Shown here piece after piece: positions 32,661 through 43,700 of a stretch of DNA of 64,000 bases. The first letter of the stretch is position 1; every line of letters begins with the position of its first letter. The stretch is taken from assembly GCA_963556695.1 (NCBI GenBank), contig CAUWAG010000010.1:2728001-2792000 (forward strand), read 5' to 3'. The translations under genes were made by a program, and so were the position numbers. A model generated the notes under the pieces. It worked only from the letters and a program-made list of their open reading frames with translations. It was not told the DNA's origin and did not search any database. The stretch is from Anthostomella pinea. Lineage: Eukaryota; Ascomycota; Sordariomycetes; Xylariales; Xylariaceae.

Positions 32661-34177
32661 CTAGAGCTGGGATCTGATGTTCGACCCAGGCTGGAAACGC
32701 TTGACGCTGTACTGCTTCAGCAACTGCTCCGTCTTCTCCCTTTGCGCCTCAATCTTCTGCGTGACTTCCTGGCCCCTTCTGTTCTCGTTCCGGCCCATCT
32801 GTTGCAGATGAACCTCGTCGGGCCCATCCGCCAGCCTTAGGGTCCGGATTTGTGCCCACATGTTCGCAAGCGGTGTATCCTGACTGACACCGGCACCGCC
32901 AAATGCTTGAACGGCCCGGTCGATGACCGTCAAGGCCATCTGAGGCACGAGGACCTTCGCTTCAGCGATCTCCTTCAACGTCGCTTTGGGACCGAGGTCG
33001 TCCATTCTCACCGCAGCGTTGAGAACGACCAGGCGTGCCGCATCGATCTCGATTCTGGATTTGGCAACCCACTCGAGGATCACACCATGTTGCTTCAGCT
33101 GCTTGCCGAATGGGGTCTTCTTCGGGTCGTTGATTCTCATCAGCATCCACTCCAATGCCCGTTCAGCCGCGCCGATACTTCGCATGGCGTGATGAATACG
33201 GCCGGGTCCAAGTCGGCCTTGGATGATCTCGAATCCCTTGCCGTCTCCCAGAACCATGTTGCTCGCCGCTACTCGAACGTTGTTGAAAGAGATGTGGCCG
33301 TGTCCGTGGGGAGCATCATCGTATCCGTATACATTCAACATCCGGTTAATAGTGATGCCCTTCGTGTTGGCCGGCACCAGAATCACAGATTGCTGCTTGT
33401 ATGGATCCTTGTTGCTTGGGTCTGACTTGCCCATGACGATGTAAATCTTACACCTCGGGTCACCTGCACCGCTTGACCACCATTTCTAGTCCGGTCAGTA
33501 TGACTCAAGAGCCGGCATTGGGACAACTAACCGAGCCGTTCAGCACGTATTCGTTCCCTTCCTTCTTCATGTTCAGCTGGATGTTCCTGGCGTCCGAGGA
33601 TGCGACGTCGGGCTCCGTCATGAGAAAGGCGGACCTGATCTCCCCGTCCATCAACGGCTTGAGCCACTGCGCCTTCTGTTCCTCGTTCCCGTACTTGGCC
33701 AGTACTTCCATGTTACCAGTATCCGGGGCGGCACAGTTCGTCGCTTCCGATGCCGTCCTTGATTTGCCCAGCCACTCGGCCATCAGTCCATATTCAAGGT
33801 TGGTGTAGCCGGGCGACTCCTTGTAATGGCCTTTCGGCAAGAACATATTCCATAGTCCTAGCTTCTTCGCCTTGGACTTCAGCTCCTCGATGACAGAAGG
33901 ATGGTGGTCCCATCGTGACGCGCCCTCGCCGATCTGGGCTTCGAAGACTGGGTCTGCTCTGGTGGGTAGGAGTAGTTGTCAGAAACATTCACACATCGCA
34001 CAAGCGCTGGTGCCACTCACGGTATGCACTCTTCCTCGACGAACTCGGCGACAATGTCCAAGGTCTTCTTTGCCTTGTCGCTAACGCGGTTGGAGACCTG
34101 ACACAACGTGAGCTCGAGGTCAGCCTGGGTGTAGATGATACATGGCGTCATACAAGGTCTGGGATCTTGGAAGACAT
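32661..34177 (-). CDS. Acyl-CoA dehydrogenase family protein (ACAD10/11-like)
   Basis: Four exons on the minus strand (34177-34154, 34097-34021, 33958-33532, 33485-32661) join in frame to 450 aa. The N-terminal helical domain includes [11 protein letters not shown] and GLWNMFLP. The FAD-contacting middle segment reads [17 protein letters not shown] and, across intron 3, [23 protein letters not shown], typical of the ACAD10/11 branch. The C-terminal bundle has [22 protein letters not shown] and [22 protein letters not shown]. The enzyme oxidises the alpha-beta bond of an acyl-CoA with FAD in mitochondria or peroxisomes; fungal members of this branch often act on branched or hydroxylated substrates. 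No aminoglycoside-phosphotransferase domain is fused, unlike animal ACAD10/11. No strong targeting signal was seen; the C-terminus is RSQL, a weak PTS1 resemblance. The gene appears intact. Confidence 0.9.
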
Positions 34178-34782
34178 GATGGCTACCAATTGGTTGATAT
34201 TAAGGGAGGTTTATCAACTGTCGAGAAAGTGACACCTTCAACTAAGAACAGTCCGTTGAATTCTACCACAAGTTATAGCTAAAGCATAGAGACATGAAGG
34301 TAGCTGCGCTTTAAGGCGAGGTCGTCATGGGCGTGGTTGTCTTTTAGGCCGAGGTACGATAGCCGTTTCAGCGGGGTAGCAGTAATCCCCGGGCGGGCCG
34401 TCGTGCGACTGGGGTTAAAGCTGGGGAAGACCCCATAATTGGGTCAGTCCATCGTCCGATGCGGATACATCGCAGAGTTCTGTTCAATTCGTTCGAAGTT
34501 TTGGTCGAGGTAAGCGCATCAAACCGATCTTACTCCATGAGAACTGCCAACTCGTAGCAGTTGATTGGAGACATGGGCGCTGTAAGGTTGATGAAGCTGG
34601 GTAGCGCCTTCGTGATGTGTCTAGTTGCATAATCTAGTAGGGACATAGTTCATGGGGCATATGCAGTAAGTAGGCCAAAGCGCCAAGTGGATCTCCTTCA
34701 AAATCATCCAGGGCGATTCTCAGCCTTGTCTCGACTTCTCCAGCCTAACATCACAACACATCCATCCCACACACCGCCCACA
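34178..34782. other. Divergent promoter region between acyl-CoA dehydrogenase and cwc2 genes
   Basis: No gene recognised. An upstream ATG at 34687 is in frame with cwc2 but precedes the usual N-terminus. It is treated as 5' leader. Confidence 0.55.
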
Positions 34783-36085
34783 ATGTCCGAAGAAACAGAA
34801 GTCACGACAGCGCAAGCTCCGGGAGTCGCATCGCCGGTGCTCCCCGGCATGACCGACGAACAAGCGCTCGTTATGGCGCCATCTACCGAGGTGGCCACGC
34901 CAGCGCCCAAGAAAGTCAAGAAGATAATCCGTAAGAAGCGGCCAGCGCGACCGCAAGTCGACTCCTCATTCATCACGTCCGAACCGCCGCCGCAGACGGG
35001 CATCATCTTCAACATATGGTACAACAAGTGGTCGGGCGGCGATCGGGAGGACAAGTACATGTCCAAGACCGCGGCGAAGGGCCGGTGCAACATCGCCAAG
35101 GACAGCGGCTTTACACGCGCCGACAAGGTTACGGGCTCGTATTTCTGTCTGTTCTTCGCGCGCGGCATCTGTCCCAAGGGCCAGGACTGCGAGTACCTGC
35201 ACCGCCTGCCCGGCATCCACGACCTCTTCAACCCGAACGTGGACTGCTTTGGACGCGACAAGCATTCGGATTACCGCGATGACATGGGTGGTGTTGGCAG
35301 CTTCATGCGACAGAACCGGTAAGTCAAGATCCAAGACTCCTTTTCCCCCAGTTCCTCTATGTAGGGTTACAACTGACTCGTGACATTACAGCACAATCTA
35401 TGTCGGAAGAATACACGTCACGGACGACATAGAAGAGATCGTAGCCCGCCACTTCGCAGAATGGGGCCAAGTCGAGCGCGTGCGCGTACTCAACACCCGC
35501 GGGGTGGCCTTCATCACGTACACAAACGAGGCGAACGCGCAATTTGCCAAGGAAGCCATGGCGCACCAGTCGCTCGACCACAACGAGATCCTCAACGTGC
35601 GGTGGGCCACAGCAGACCCCAATCCGATGGCGCAGGCAAGAGAGTCGAGACGGGTCGAGGAGCAGGCAGCGGAGGCGATCCGAAGGGCGTTGCCCGAGGA
35701 GTTCGTGGCCGAGATCGAAGGCCGGGATCCCGAGGCGAGGAAACGGCGGAAGATCGAGAGCGGGTTTGGCCTGGAGGGGTATGAGGCGCCGGACGATATA
35801 TACTTTGCGCGGGGAGCACAGTCTGTGAACCCGTCAGGACGGCCGGGCTACGAGCTGGAGCACGAGCAAAGACTAATGATCGAGAATGGCGACGTTGGCG
35901 GGCATGACATGGCGTTCTCATCAGGAGGCAATGGGGTACAGCAAGAGGCGGTACAGGATAATGGCATCTTTTCAAGCAGCACGTTGGCAGCGCTGAAGAC
36001 AGCCAAGGTCTTGACAGGACCGAAAGCCAAGGCGGCGTCGGGACCGTTGGTAGCATACGGTAGCGACAGCGAGGATGATGAATGA
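34783..36085 (+). CDS. cwc2: Pre-mRNA-splicing factor Cwc2 (RBM22-type)
   Basis: Two exons (34783-35318, 35392-36085) join in frame to 409 aa. After a flexible N-terminus with the basic run KKVKKIIRKKRPARPQ comes the Torus domain FNIWYNKWSGGD...KGRCNIAKDSG. A CCCH zinc finger CLFFARGICPKGQDCEYLH follows, then DCFGRDKHSDYRDDMGGVGSF. The second exon begins with an RRM (TIYVGRIHV and RGVAFITYTN as RNP2/RNP1). Cwc2 belongs to the Prp19 (NTC) complex and binds U6 snRNA and the 5' splice-site region in the activated spliceosome. The acidic DSEDDE tail is typical. The start at 34783 was chosen over the upstream in-frame ATG because MSEET... is the usual N-terminus in fungi. The gene is intact. Confidence 0.95.
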
Positions 36086-36246
36086 GACAGACTCCGTACT
36101 TGGCCGTCTAGATTAGATGATCATACTCAGAACTTGTACATATCCCAAGCGTAGCTCTAAGCTTCATGCGTAAAGTACATAATATTCCACGAAATCATCC
36201 AATGACCAACCATCACCATGACCTCCCACCCCCATCACCCCCAAAA

Positions 36247-37386
36247 TCAACTATTAAAAATCCTCGAATAAAGCAACTCATGCCGCCCAACCCAGAGATC
36301 CATAACCGGCACGCTCTGCCCGGCCTCCTCGATTTTGGTCAACCACTCGCGCTCGACGACCTCCCTTATCAAACCCTGTACTTCAGAGCCCGCCAGCAGC
36401 CGCTGCGCCTGGTAGGGCCCGAACACCCCCGCGCGCACGGCGGCCGACGCGAGCGCCTTGGCGTGCGCCAGCATGAACACGTACGCCGTCTGGTGGAGGC
36501 TAAGCCCAAGTATGTTGGCGATGGCGCCGAAGAGGGGGGCGAGGTGGGCGGAGGCGGGGGGTGGGAGAGCTGGGTCTGGGTCTGGGAATTCTTCTGTCTG
36601 TTCTTCATCATCTTGTTCGTGTGGCTCGTGTTTTTCGATTGCCCCTGCTTTGATCGCAGGGGATGTCTGAGGAGCCGAAGAGGGTTTGGTCGTAGTCGTC
36701 ATAGATGAGCCAGAACCAGAACCAGAACCACCAGCCCGCCTCAACAACCCCCCAAACCCCCCCAACACCTTCCGCGCCCCCTCCTCCACAGCCGGACTTG
36801 ATGCACTCGGCATGCTATTCACAAAGCTCTTCTCCCAGATGGACAGCAAAGCGCGGCCCTGTGCGACGGACGCGCGCCTTCCAACAGTACAGATAACAGC
36901 TGCGTCGAGACAATCGTCCAGCTCCGCGAGCGCGGCTGGGTCGCGGTGCGCGGCCAGCACGAAGGGCAGCGTCGTGCTGGCGTAGGAGGAGAGCGAGAGT
37001 GGGAGGAAGGACGAGAAAGAGGGTGCTGATGCTGATGGTGCTGATGGTTGGGCTGGTGAGGTCCGGTTGTGGTTGTGGTTGTGATTGCGCGCGTGCGCTA
37101 GGTACGATTCCAAACCGGAGCTGAAGGCGAATGAGCCCAGGGGCAGTGCCGAGTCGGAGAGTAGCAGGAGGTAGTGTTGTGAGGAGTCTGTTATCGCTGT
37201 CTGCGTGAGTGGGCTTGGTGGTGTTAGTAGTTGCTTGTAAGATGATGGTCCATTCTCATCGTGAGCACTGGCGGTTGCCGCCGTCCTGGACTTCAATTGT
37301 TGTTTGGCCTTTGCGAGCCGGGCCTCGAGTTCCGCGACTTCATTTTCAAGTTCCACTTGAGAGGTTTTGCATACGGATGAACTCAT
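36247..37386 (-). CDS. ureF: Urease accessory protein UreF
   Basis: Single exon; from ATG 37386 it gives 379 aa. An upstream in-frame ATG at 37473 would add 29 residues without family support. The UreF core starts with HYLLLLSDSALPLGSFAFSSGLESYLAH. The C-terminal part LFGAIANILGLSLHQTAYVFML, AVRAGVFGPYQAQRLL and PVMDLWVGRHELLYSRIFNS is characteristic. UreF works with UreD and UreG to insert nickel into apo-urease in the cytosol. The protein is longer than bacterial UreF (about 230 aa) because of an N-terminal coiled-coil (about residues 8-33) and two low-complexity insertions, one His/Asn/Ser-rich and one Gly/Ser/Thr/Glu-rich. Such insertions are common in fungal UreF. The gene is intact and convergent with cwc2. 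Confidence 0.93.
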   Translation of the reverse strand: MSSSVCKTSQVELENEVAELEARLAKAKQQLKSRTAATASAHDENGPSSYKQLLTPPSPLTQTAITDSSQHYLLLLSDSALPLGSFAFSSGLESYLAHARNHNHNHNRTSPAQPSAPSASAPSFSSFLPLSLSSYASTTLPFVLAAHRDPAALAELDDCLDAAVICTVGRRASVAQGRALLSIWEKSFVNSMPSASSPAVEEGARKVLGGFGGLLRRAGGSGSGSGSSMTTTTKPSSAPQTSPAIKAGAIEKHEPHEQDDEEQTEEFPDPDPALPPPASAHLAPLFGAIANILGLSLHQTAYVFMLAHAKALASAAVRAGVFGPYQAQRLLAGSEVQGLIREVVEREWLTKIEEAGQSVPVMDLWVGRHELLYSRIFNS

Positions 37387-37660
37387 CGTGGCATTTCGTT
37401 TGATTGATGAAATGTCAAGATCACTAACGGAAGGTGAAAATGGTAAGGTTAGGGATGAAATACACATGGTCAATTTAACAAGACTATCTTGGCAGATATC
37501 TCCACAACTCCAACTGAACGCTCAACAAGGTTCAATGTTGGATACCAACTGCGCACATGTATATCCTAACCCTACAATGCAAACCAATTCGTGCATACAA
37601 TCGTAACCTCAGCTCGCCAATGCTGCCCGAGAATCCTGTCCATGCAAGATGCTGTGGATT

Positions 37661-39953
37661 TCACATCATCACGTTCTCCTTATCAAGCTCACGGTCGCCG
37701 ACTTTCTGTCTTCGTAGCCTCTTCTGTTGCAGGCGTGCTCGAGCTGCAGCCTGGCGATCGGCAGGCAATGCGCAGCGTGAAGTGTTTCCCGAGCTGGTTC
37801 GCTCAGCCTCAGGGCCTCCAAGTCGTGCGAATTGATCTTGTACAAGGTCGATACCTGGAGCTTCACTGCCGGAGGACAGTGGACGACTGGAAGCCGCCTG
37901 AGGCTTTGCCCGTGATGCTGCCTTATCCAGAGCCCCATGCATTTCAGCTCTGTCGATAGCGAGAGATGAAGCACGTAGGCCAGCAGCGCTACCACTGATC
38001 TTGCCCTGGTTATTGGACGAGGATCGCTTGTTCGTCGGCACACGAACGCGTCGCATTGAATCTTTCGGGGACGAATCGTTGACGCGGTTCGAGAGGACAT
38101 CCGAAACGGCTCTCCGAGAGCCAGCGGACGGTACTGGAGCTCTGGTGCCAAAGGTTGGAAGAGGCTGTACAACATCAGGGTCTACCATGATAAGTTCCTT
38201 CTCTCCCTTCTCAGCTTCGATGCGCTCTTTTCTGTCCTTCTTCAATTGTTCCTCGAAATCGAAGCTTACTGCCCAGTCGGCTGTGTTATGACGAGACAGT
38301 GGCTCCATAGGTGTTCTTTCTGGTGCTCGTTGCTTCTCTCCGAGTAGAGATCTCTGCGTCATGTCAAGGGTAATATCCTCCACTGAAGCCGAGCGCTTCG
38401 GACGCTGTATCGGTCTGGCTTTCTCTTCTTTCGGCTCCGTGGTAAGTGATTGAATGCCTGACTTCAGATCACGCGTGATCCTGTTGTGCTCGGCAATGGC
38501 TGTGTCGAGGTCCTTGGGATGATGGCTCGAAACATTGGCTGCCCCCAGGGCCTTTATAATCTTCTCCAGCTCGGATATCTTGTCGTTTTTGGCTTGCAAT
38601 ACCTGCATGGCTTCAACCGTTCGGGCCTTGGCGTCGTTTTTGAGAGTCTCATAGTCCTTTCGCAGCTTTCTCAGATCCCTGTCCTTCTCCCGAGACTCTT
38701 CCTTGACCTCCCGTAACTGTTTTTCCAATCTTTGTACCCGTGTCGATTCTGGACCATGAGACAAGAGCTTGTCCTCCTCAAGCTTTGCCACGCGTCGCTG
38801 TGATGCTGCCAGATCAGACTTCAGCTGCTTGACTTCATCGCGATATCGGTCTAGCTGTCGGAGTTCTGATCGCGCCTTTCTGAGTTCCCGGCTGACCTCA
38901 AGGATGTTCTGCTCAGTCCGTGGAGAGGTGTTGATGCGCGACTGTTGCGACCTGGCCGAGTTTGACTCACTCTGGCTTTTCTTCAGAAGGGCCTCCAGCT
39001 CCTTTACGCGATCGCGGTACTCAGAGATCATAGCCGTCGATTTGGCCAGGTCTTTCTTCATGGCGGAATTGTCCTTGTCGGTGCCGCGTCGTCTCTTCTC
39101 TGCGATTTGGGCACTCATGTCGGCGATCTTCTCCTCCAACTTGACTACCTTTGCTTGCTCCTCCACCAGCTTCTGGCTCAACATGCTAGCCTCGGCATCT
39201 TTCTTCGCGGCGTAGGACTTAGCATTGGCTTTGAATGTGACTAGCTTCTCCATGCCTGACTTCGCTTCGTCGCGGTATCGATTGAACTCGGACTTCCAGT
39301 ATTTCCCCGACTCCGAATGGGGATCATTAATATCCAATGTTACGTCCTGGTTACAAATATCGTCTTCCCAATCGCCATCAGACTCGTCGTCGGGCAGACT
39401 TGTAATCGCAGTAGCCTCGCTTTTCGGCTTCGCAGTCTGCTTGGGCTTGGCCGAGCGGGAGTTTTCCAATGCTTGTTGTAGAGTGGTTCTCCTTCGATGT
39501 CGGCCGGTACCAGCAGAGTTTGCGGCCAGGGGGCTGAAGTCAATATTATTGCCAGCCTTCACATCATGACCAAACGAAACGCGCTTTCGACGGGAGGTTC
39601 CAGTGCCTGGTGTCAATAGGATGCTGTTTGGTTTGTTTGGTGATCTATTCTCGCTCGGAGCTTCGGCAGTCGCGGTGGCCGTTGTCGGTTCAGCGCGTTC
39701 TGTCTTGGTCGAAGCTGTTGGTTCTAGTACCGTTGTCGCAGTAGGTTGGCCCCAAATGGCATTCTTGATTGCGCGTGCAGCGAATATGGGTGCTGGCGTG
39801 TCTGGAACATCGATGTGTGTTGTATCCTCTACACCATTGTTAGCAGTTGCCAACATGAAAGGGTCGTGCTGTTGATTGCTTACCTCCAACATCCAGCGCG
39901 TCGTGCTGCCCGGTCGCGCCTTGGAAGCCCTTCTTCAACGCCCACCCGAGCAT
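37661..39953 (-). CDS. cut12: Spindle pole body protein Cut12 family
   Basis: Two exons on the minus strand (39953-39884, 39828-37661) join in frame to 745 aa. Exon 1 encodes MLGWALKKGFQGATG, and across the intron comes EDTTHIDVPDTPAPIFAARAIKNAIWG; this PDTPAP/FAARA block is the mark of the fungal Cut12 family. KRVSFGHDVK and a conserved YWKSEFNRYRDEAKSGMEKL segment follow. A long coiled coil occupies roughly residues 200-480. The C-terminal third is basic, Ser/Pro-rich and probably disordered, with many CDK/Polo-type sites. In fission yeast Cut12 is a spindle pole body component that promotes Polo kinase activation and bipolar spindle formation. The gene is intact and divergent from the GCN2 gene. 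Confidence 0.88.
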
Positions 39954-40284
39954 GGTGCTCAACCAAGAAGAAGTACCAATTGAAGAGCGAAGTGTATGCA
40001 CGTGTGAAGAAAGGGGATTCAAGTCGGTTGAGGTGCACAAATGCAAAGTCAGGCAGCAAGTGTTGTGCCACAGGTCGAGACCAAGATGCGCGTCAGATGT
40101 TTACTTTCAATCTTTATGTCTGCAGGTGGACATGCGCGCCGAGCAACGGAAGTACCTGAGGAGCACATGCGATGTACCGGACAATGCACTGAACTCCCCA
40201 CCAGCTTGTCCTGTAGTGGGGTAAAGAAATGTGGCCCAGGTGTCCCAACGAGGAGAACGCCACAATCAGCCCCAGCAAGGGGCC

Positions 40285-40338
40285 GGCGGCAATGACGGCA
40301 ATGGCGGCTATGGCGGTAAATCCGGCGATAGCGGCGAT
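40285..40338 (+). repeat. 9-nt tandem array (six units)
   Basis: Six consecutive 9-nt units, for example GGCGGCAAT, GACGGCAAT, GGCGGCTAT and AGCGGCGAT, share the pattern NNCGGCNAT. It lies in non-coding DNA between cut12 and gcn2, although the period could reflect an old Gly-rich coding fragment. Confidence 0.6.
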
Positions 40339-40569
40339 AATAGACGATAGCGCGCCTCATGGCAATTGGGAATGAAATTCAAACCTCTAAATGTGAGCGG
40401 CGGTGACGCCCAGGCAGGTATCTTTTCATTATTCATTAACCAACATTTATCACCCATCAATATTCATATCCCCTGTCGCCGGCGATGGCATCGTCTCAGT
40501 AACAGACACACAGCTGCAAATGCGACTGTGCAAGTCTCCATCTGTTGCCAGGCTGCATGCTCATCCACT

Positions 40570-40745
40570 CATCACGCTCATCCACGCAGCAACGCAGCAA
40601 CGCATCCACGCAGTAACCATTCATCCACACAACAACATCCACGCAGCACCCTCCTCCACGCATCCACACTGTACCCTCATCGACCCAGCACCCTCATTCA
40701 CGCAGCATCCTCATTTATGTGGCACTCTCATACACGCAGCACTTG
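40570..40745 (+). repeat. Degenerate CATCCACGCAGCA repeats in the gcn2 leader
   Basis: Motifs related to ATCCACGCAGCA recur about every 15-40 bases up to about 50 bases before the gcn2 ATG. The plus strand is poor in G, as expected for an unstructured 5' leader. Confidence 0.5.
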
Positions 40746-40795
40746 CATCTTCCTGCTGCTTGCCCTTGGACACAGTCATTACTGAAACCATCAAA

Positions 40796-43700
40796 ATGGC
40801 GTCGAAAGCTCTTGGACCCTCAAAGGGGCCTCGGCAGGTCACCACACAGAATCCCGGCTCCAATTACCCCGGGCTCACTCCCACCAGCCCTGGCGGAGGT
40901 CCCAGAACCCAATATGTTGATGCACAAAACGAGGAGATCATGGTCCTCCAGGCAATCTACGGAGAGGACTATGTTGAACACGAGGCCGCCAACTCTGCTT
41001 GGATGCGGTCAGATCCATCCTTCGACATTCGTGTCAAAGCCCTTTCAGATGAAGACACCGCCGTCACCTTGGGTGTTGTGCTCACAGCAACGTACCCCAA
41101 ATCCGCACCCCTACTCAGCCTCAAGGAAGACGGTTCGTTGGAAGAATCTACGGTGTTTAAGCTACAGAAGTTCATCGAGACGAAACCGAAAGCCCTTGCT
41201 GCCCAAGAACAGCCAGAGCCCATGATTCATGAACTCGCCCAAGGTTTGCAGGACATTCTGGAAGATGCTGCCCAAGCAAAAGCCCAAGGACTCGAGCTGC
41301 CCTCCCTGGAAGAAGAGCGAGCAGCCCATGAGGCCCAATTGGCCAAACAAGCTCAGGTTCTGCAACAGGAGGAGGAACGCAAAAAGCAAGACCTCCGGGA
41401 AGAGGAAGACCGAGCCATGGAGATACTCATACAACAGGAAGTCGAGCGAAAGCGGCTGGTCCAACAGGAGAAGCGGAAACTGAAGCCTGGTCCGATGGGA
41501 AACGGCTACTCAGGCACCTCCAGCGCCTTAGAGATGGGCAAGATCGCGTTCGACCAGGCTTGTGAAATTAAGGATCCATCAGGCAATGTTTTGTTTTTCA
41601 ACACCGTCACGGGAATGACACTGTTCCGAGAGGGACAGGTCGCAAAGACATATCGCGTTTGGCCCAGTGTCTCTGGAGGTGGGGCCTATCCAAGTCTCGC
41701 TCTCAAGGAGTTTCGGCTACGTTCCACTTCGAAAGAGTCAAGTCAATTCAAGAAGCAGTTGCAGGCTCTCGAAGAACAGCTAGAATTAGTGAAGAAGTTC
41801 ACACACCGCAACGTCCTCGAGCTCATCAACTACCGCATCGACCGCGATCATAGCGACCAGGAGTCGGCCTCGCTAGGCTGGGTTGCGCGACTTTTGACAC
41901 CACTCGCAGATAGGGGACCACTGGAGGAACTGCTAGATATGGCAGGGTATCTCGATGTCAGTAAGGTACGCTCGTGGACTGCAGATCTCCTCAACGCATT
42001 AGGTCATCTACACAGCCACGGCATCATCCACCAAGACATCCACCCTGGAAATATCCTTCTTTTCAGGGAAACTACAGGTGATATCATTCCCAAGCTTTCG
42101 GACGTGGCATATCAACGAGATATGCATGCGATCTGCCGCAAATCTCACTCTATTTCCTCTGTCAACTCTGCGAGGTCATCTTATTGGCTACCTCCGGAGA
42201 TCGCTGGGAACTCGCGGCCTCAGTTCACACAGAAGACAGATGTCTGGGACCTTGGCGTCGTTTTTCTGCAAATGGTCTTTGGCCTGGATGTCTTCCAAAG
42301 ATATCAGTCCCCGACAGCTCTTATGGATTCACTATCCTTATCTGACCCCTGTCACGAGTTGGTATCGAGATTCTTCAAACCAGATCCTAAGAAACGACCT
42401 CGAGCTTCCGAGCTTGGTTCCAGTGAATTTCTCGCTACTGATGCTCCGATCATCGTTGAGGATTCCTTCACGGTGTTGTCTCCTTCTCAGTCACTGAATT
42501 CTCTTCCACAAGCTTTCCCTCTTCGGCCAAGACACGACTCCGTCAGTCGTCCTCAAATATCCTCCAGGTATCGGGAAGATTTTGTTGAGGAGGGAAGATT
42601 GGGAAAGGGAGGCTTTGGCGAAGTCGTGAAAGCCAGAAAGAAGCTTGACGGCCAGATATACGCCATCAAGAAGATAATCCAACCGTCTCAAGCGAGTCTG
42701 ACCGAGATTCTGAAGGAAGTCAGACTGCTATCTCAGCTAAGCCATCCAGCGGTGGTGCGATACTACAACACCTGGCTAGAGGAGATACCTGATTATTCGG
42801 ATGCTGAAGGCGATACCGCAACCGAATATTTCAACACCGGGGGTTCGAAAGGCGCGGCTTTTCAAGAGCTTGATATACAGTTCGCCACCAGTACCGGAGG
42901 CTTGGACTTCATCTCTTCAGGCCATCCCAACATAGAGTTTGGCTACGACGACTCGGAAAGCGAGAACGAGGGCGAGGCGTACGAGAATGGACATGACGAT
43001 GATGATGATGATTTCGACACTGACTCCGAAGCCGAGGATTCAGCTGCAGATGATGCCTTGGCTTCCATTGCTTCGCCCAGGAGAATTCACAGTTCCCAGA
43101 GGTTCTTCAGAACTGTCATGTACATCTCGATGGAATATTGCGACAAAAGGGTAAGTCCTAACATCCCCGTTGACCTATGTCCATGACAGTTCTACGTCTT
43201 TACTGACCATCCATCCGCTTTCACAGACATTACGCGATCTGATCCAAAGAAACCTTCGAAGAGATACCGACGAGATCTGGCGCTTGTTTCGTCAGATACT
43301 TGAGGGCTTAGTTCACATACACGGTCTCAACATCGTACATCGAGATCTGAAGCCGGAAAATGTCTTCATCGGCGTCGGTCCTGATGGGTTAAACAATGTC
43401 AAAATCGGCGATTTCGGACTGGCAACCACTGGTCATTTCGCGGTCGATAAGCCTGACAACGCCAATATGGACTCGCCTGATCTGACAAGGAGTGTCGGCA
43501 CGTCTTATTATGTCGCCCCCGAGGTGCGAAGAGAAGGCGGCGGGTCCTATACCTCGAAAGTCGATGTAAGTCATTCTTCTGTCTGAATCTCATTGGCATG
43601 ATCTAACTTCCTATCTGTAGATGTACTCACTTGGCATCATATTCTTCGAGATGTGTTACCACCCAATTGTGGGCATGGAGAGAGCAGACAAGCTTGGAAA

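Larger units (their letters stand above)
39954..40795. other. Divergent cut12/gcn2 promoter region with two low-complexity arrays
   Basis: It holds a 9-nt periodic array at 40285-40338 and a C/A-rich leader with repeated ATCCACGCAGCA elements at 40570-40745. No gene recognised. An ATG at 40403 is in frame with gcn2 but would encode the repeats and is treated as leader. Confidence 0.55.

Noticed and set aside
34687..34782. Upstream in-frame ATG for cwc2
   Set aside because: It adds 32 residues with no family resemblance; MSEET at 34783 is the usual start.
37669..40046. Long antisense and alternative-frame ORFs over cut12
   Set aside because: They overlap a 745-aa coiled-coil gene with a recognised signature and show no domain of their own.
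40403..40795. Upstream in-frame ATG extending GCN2 by 131 residues
   Set aside because: The extension encodes leader repeats rich in His/Thr/Pro. The family N-terminus begins close to [10 protein letters not shown] at 40796.
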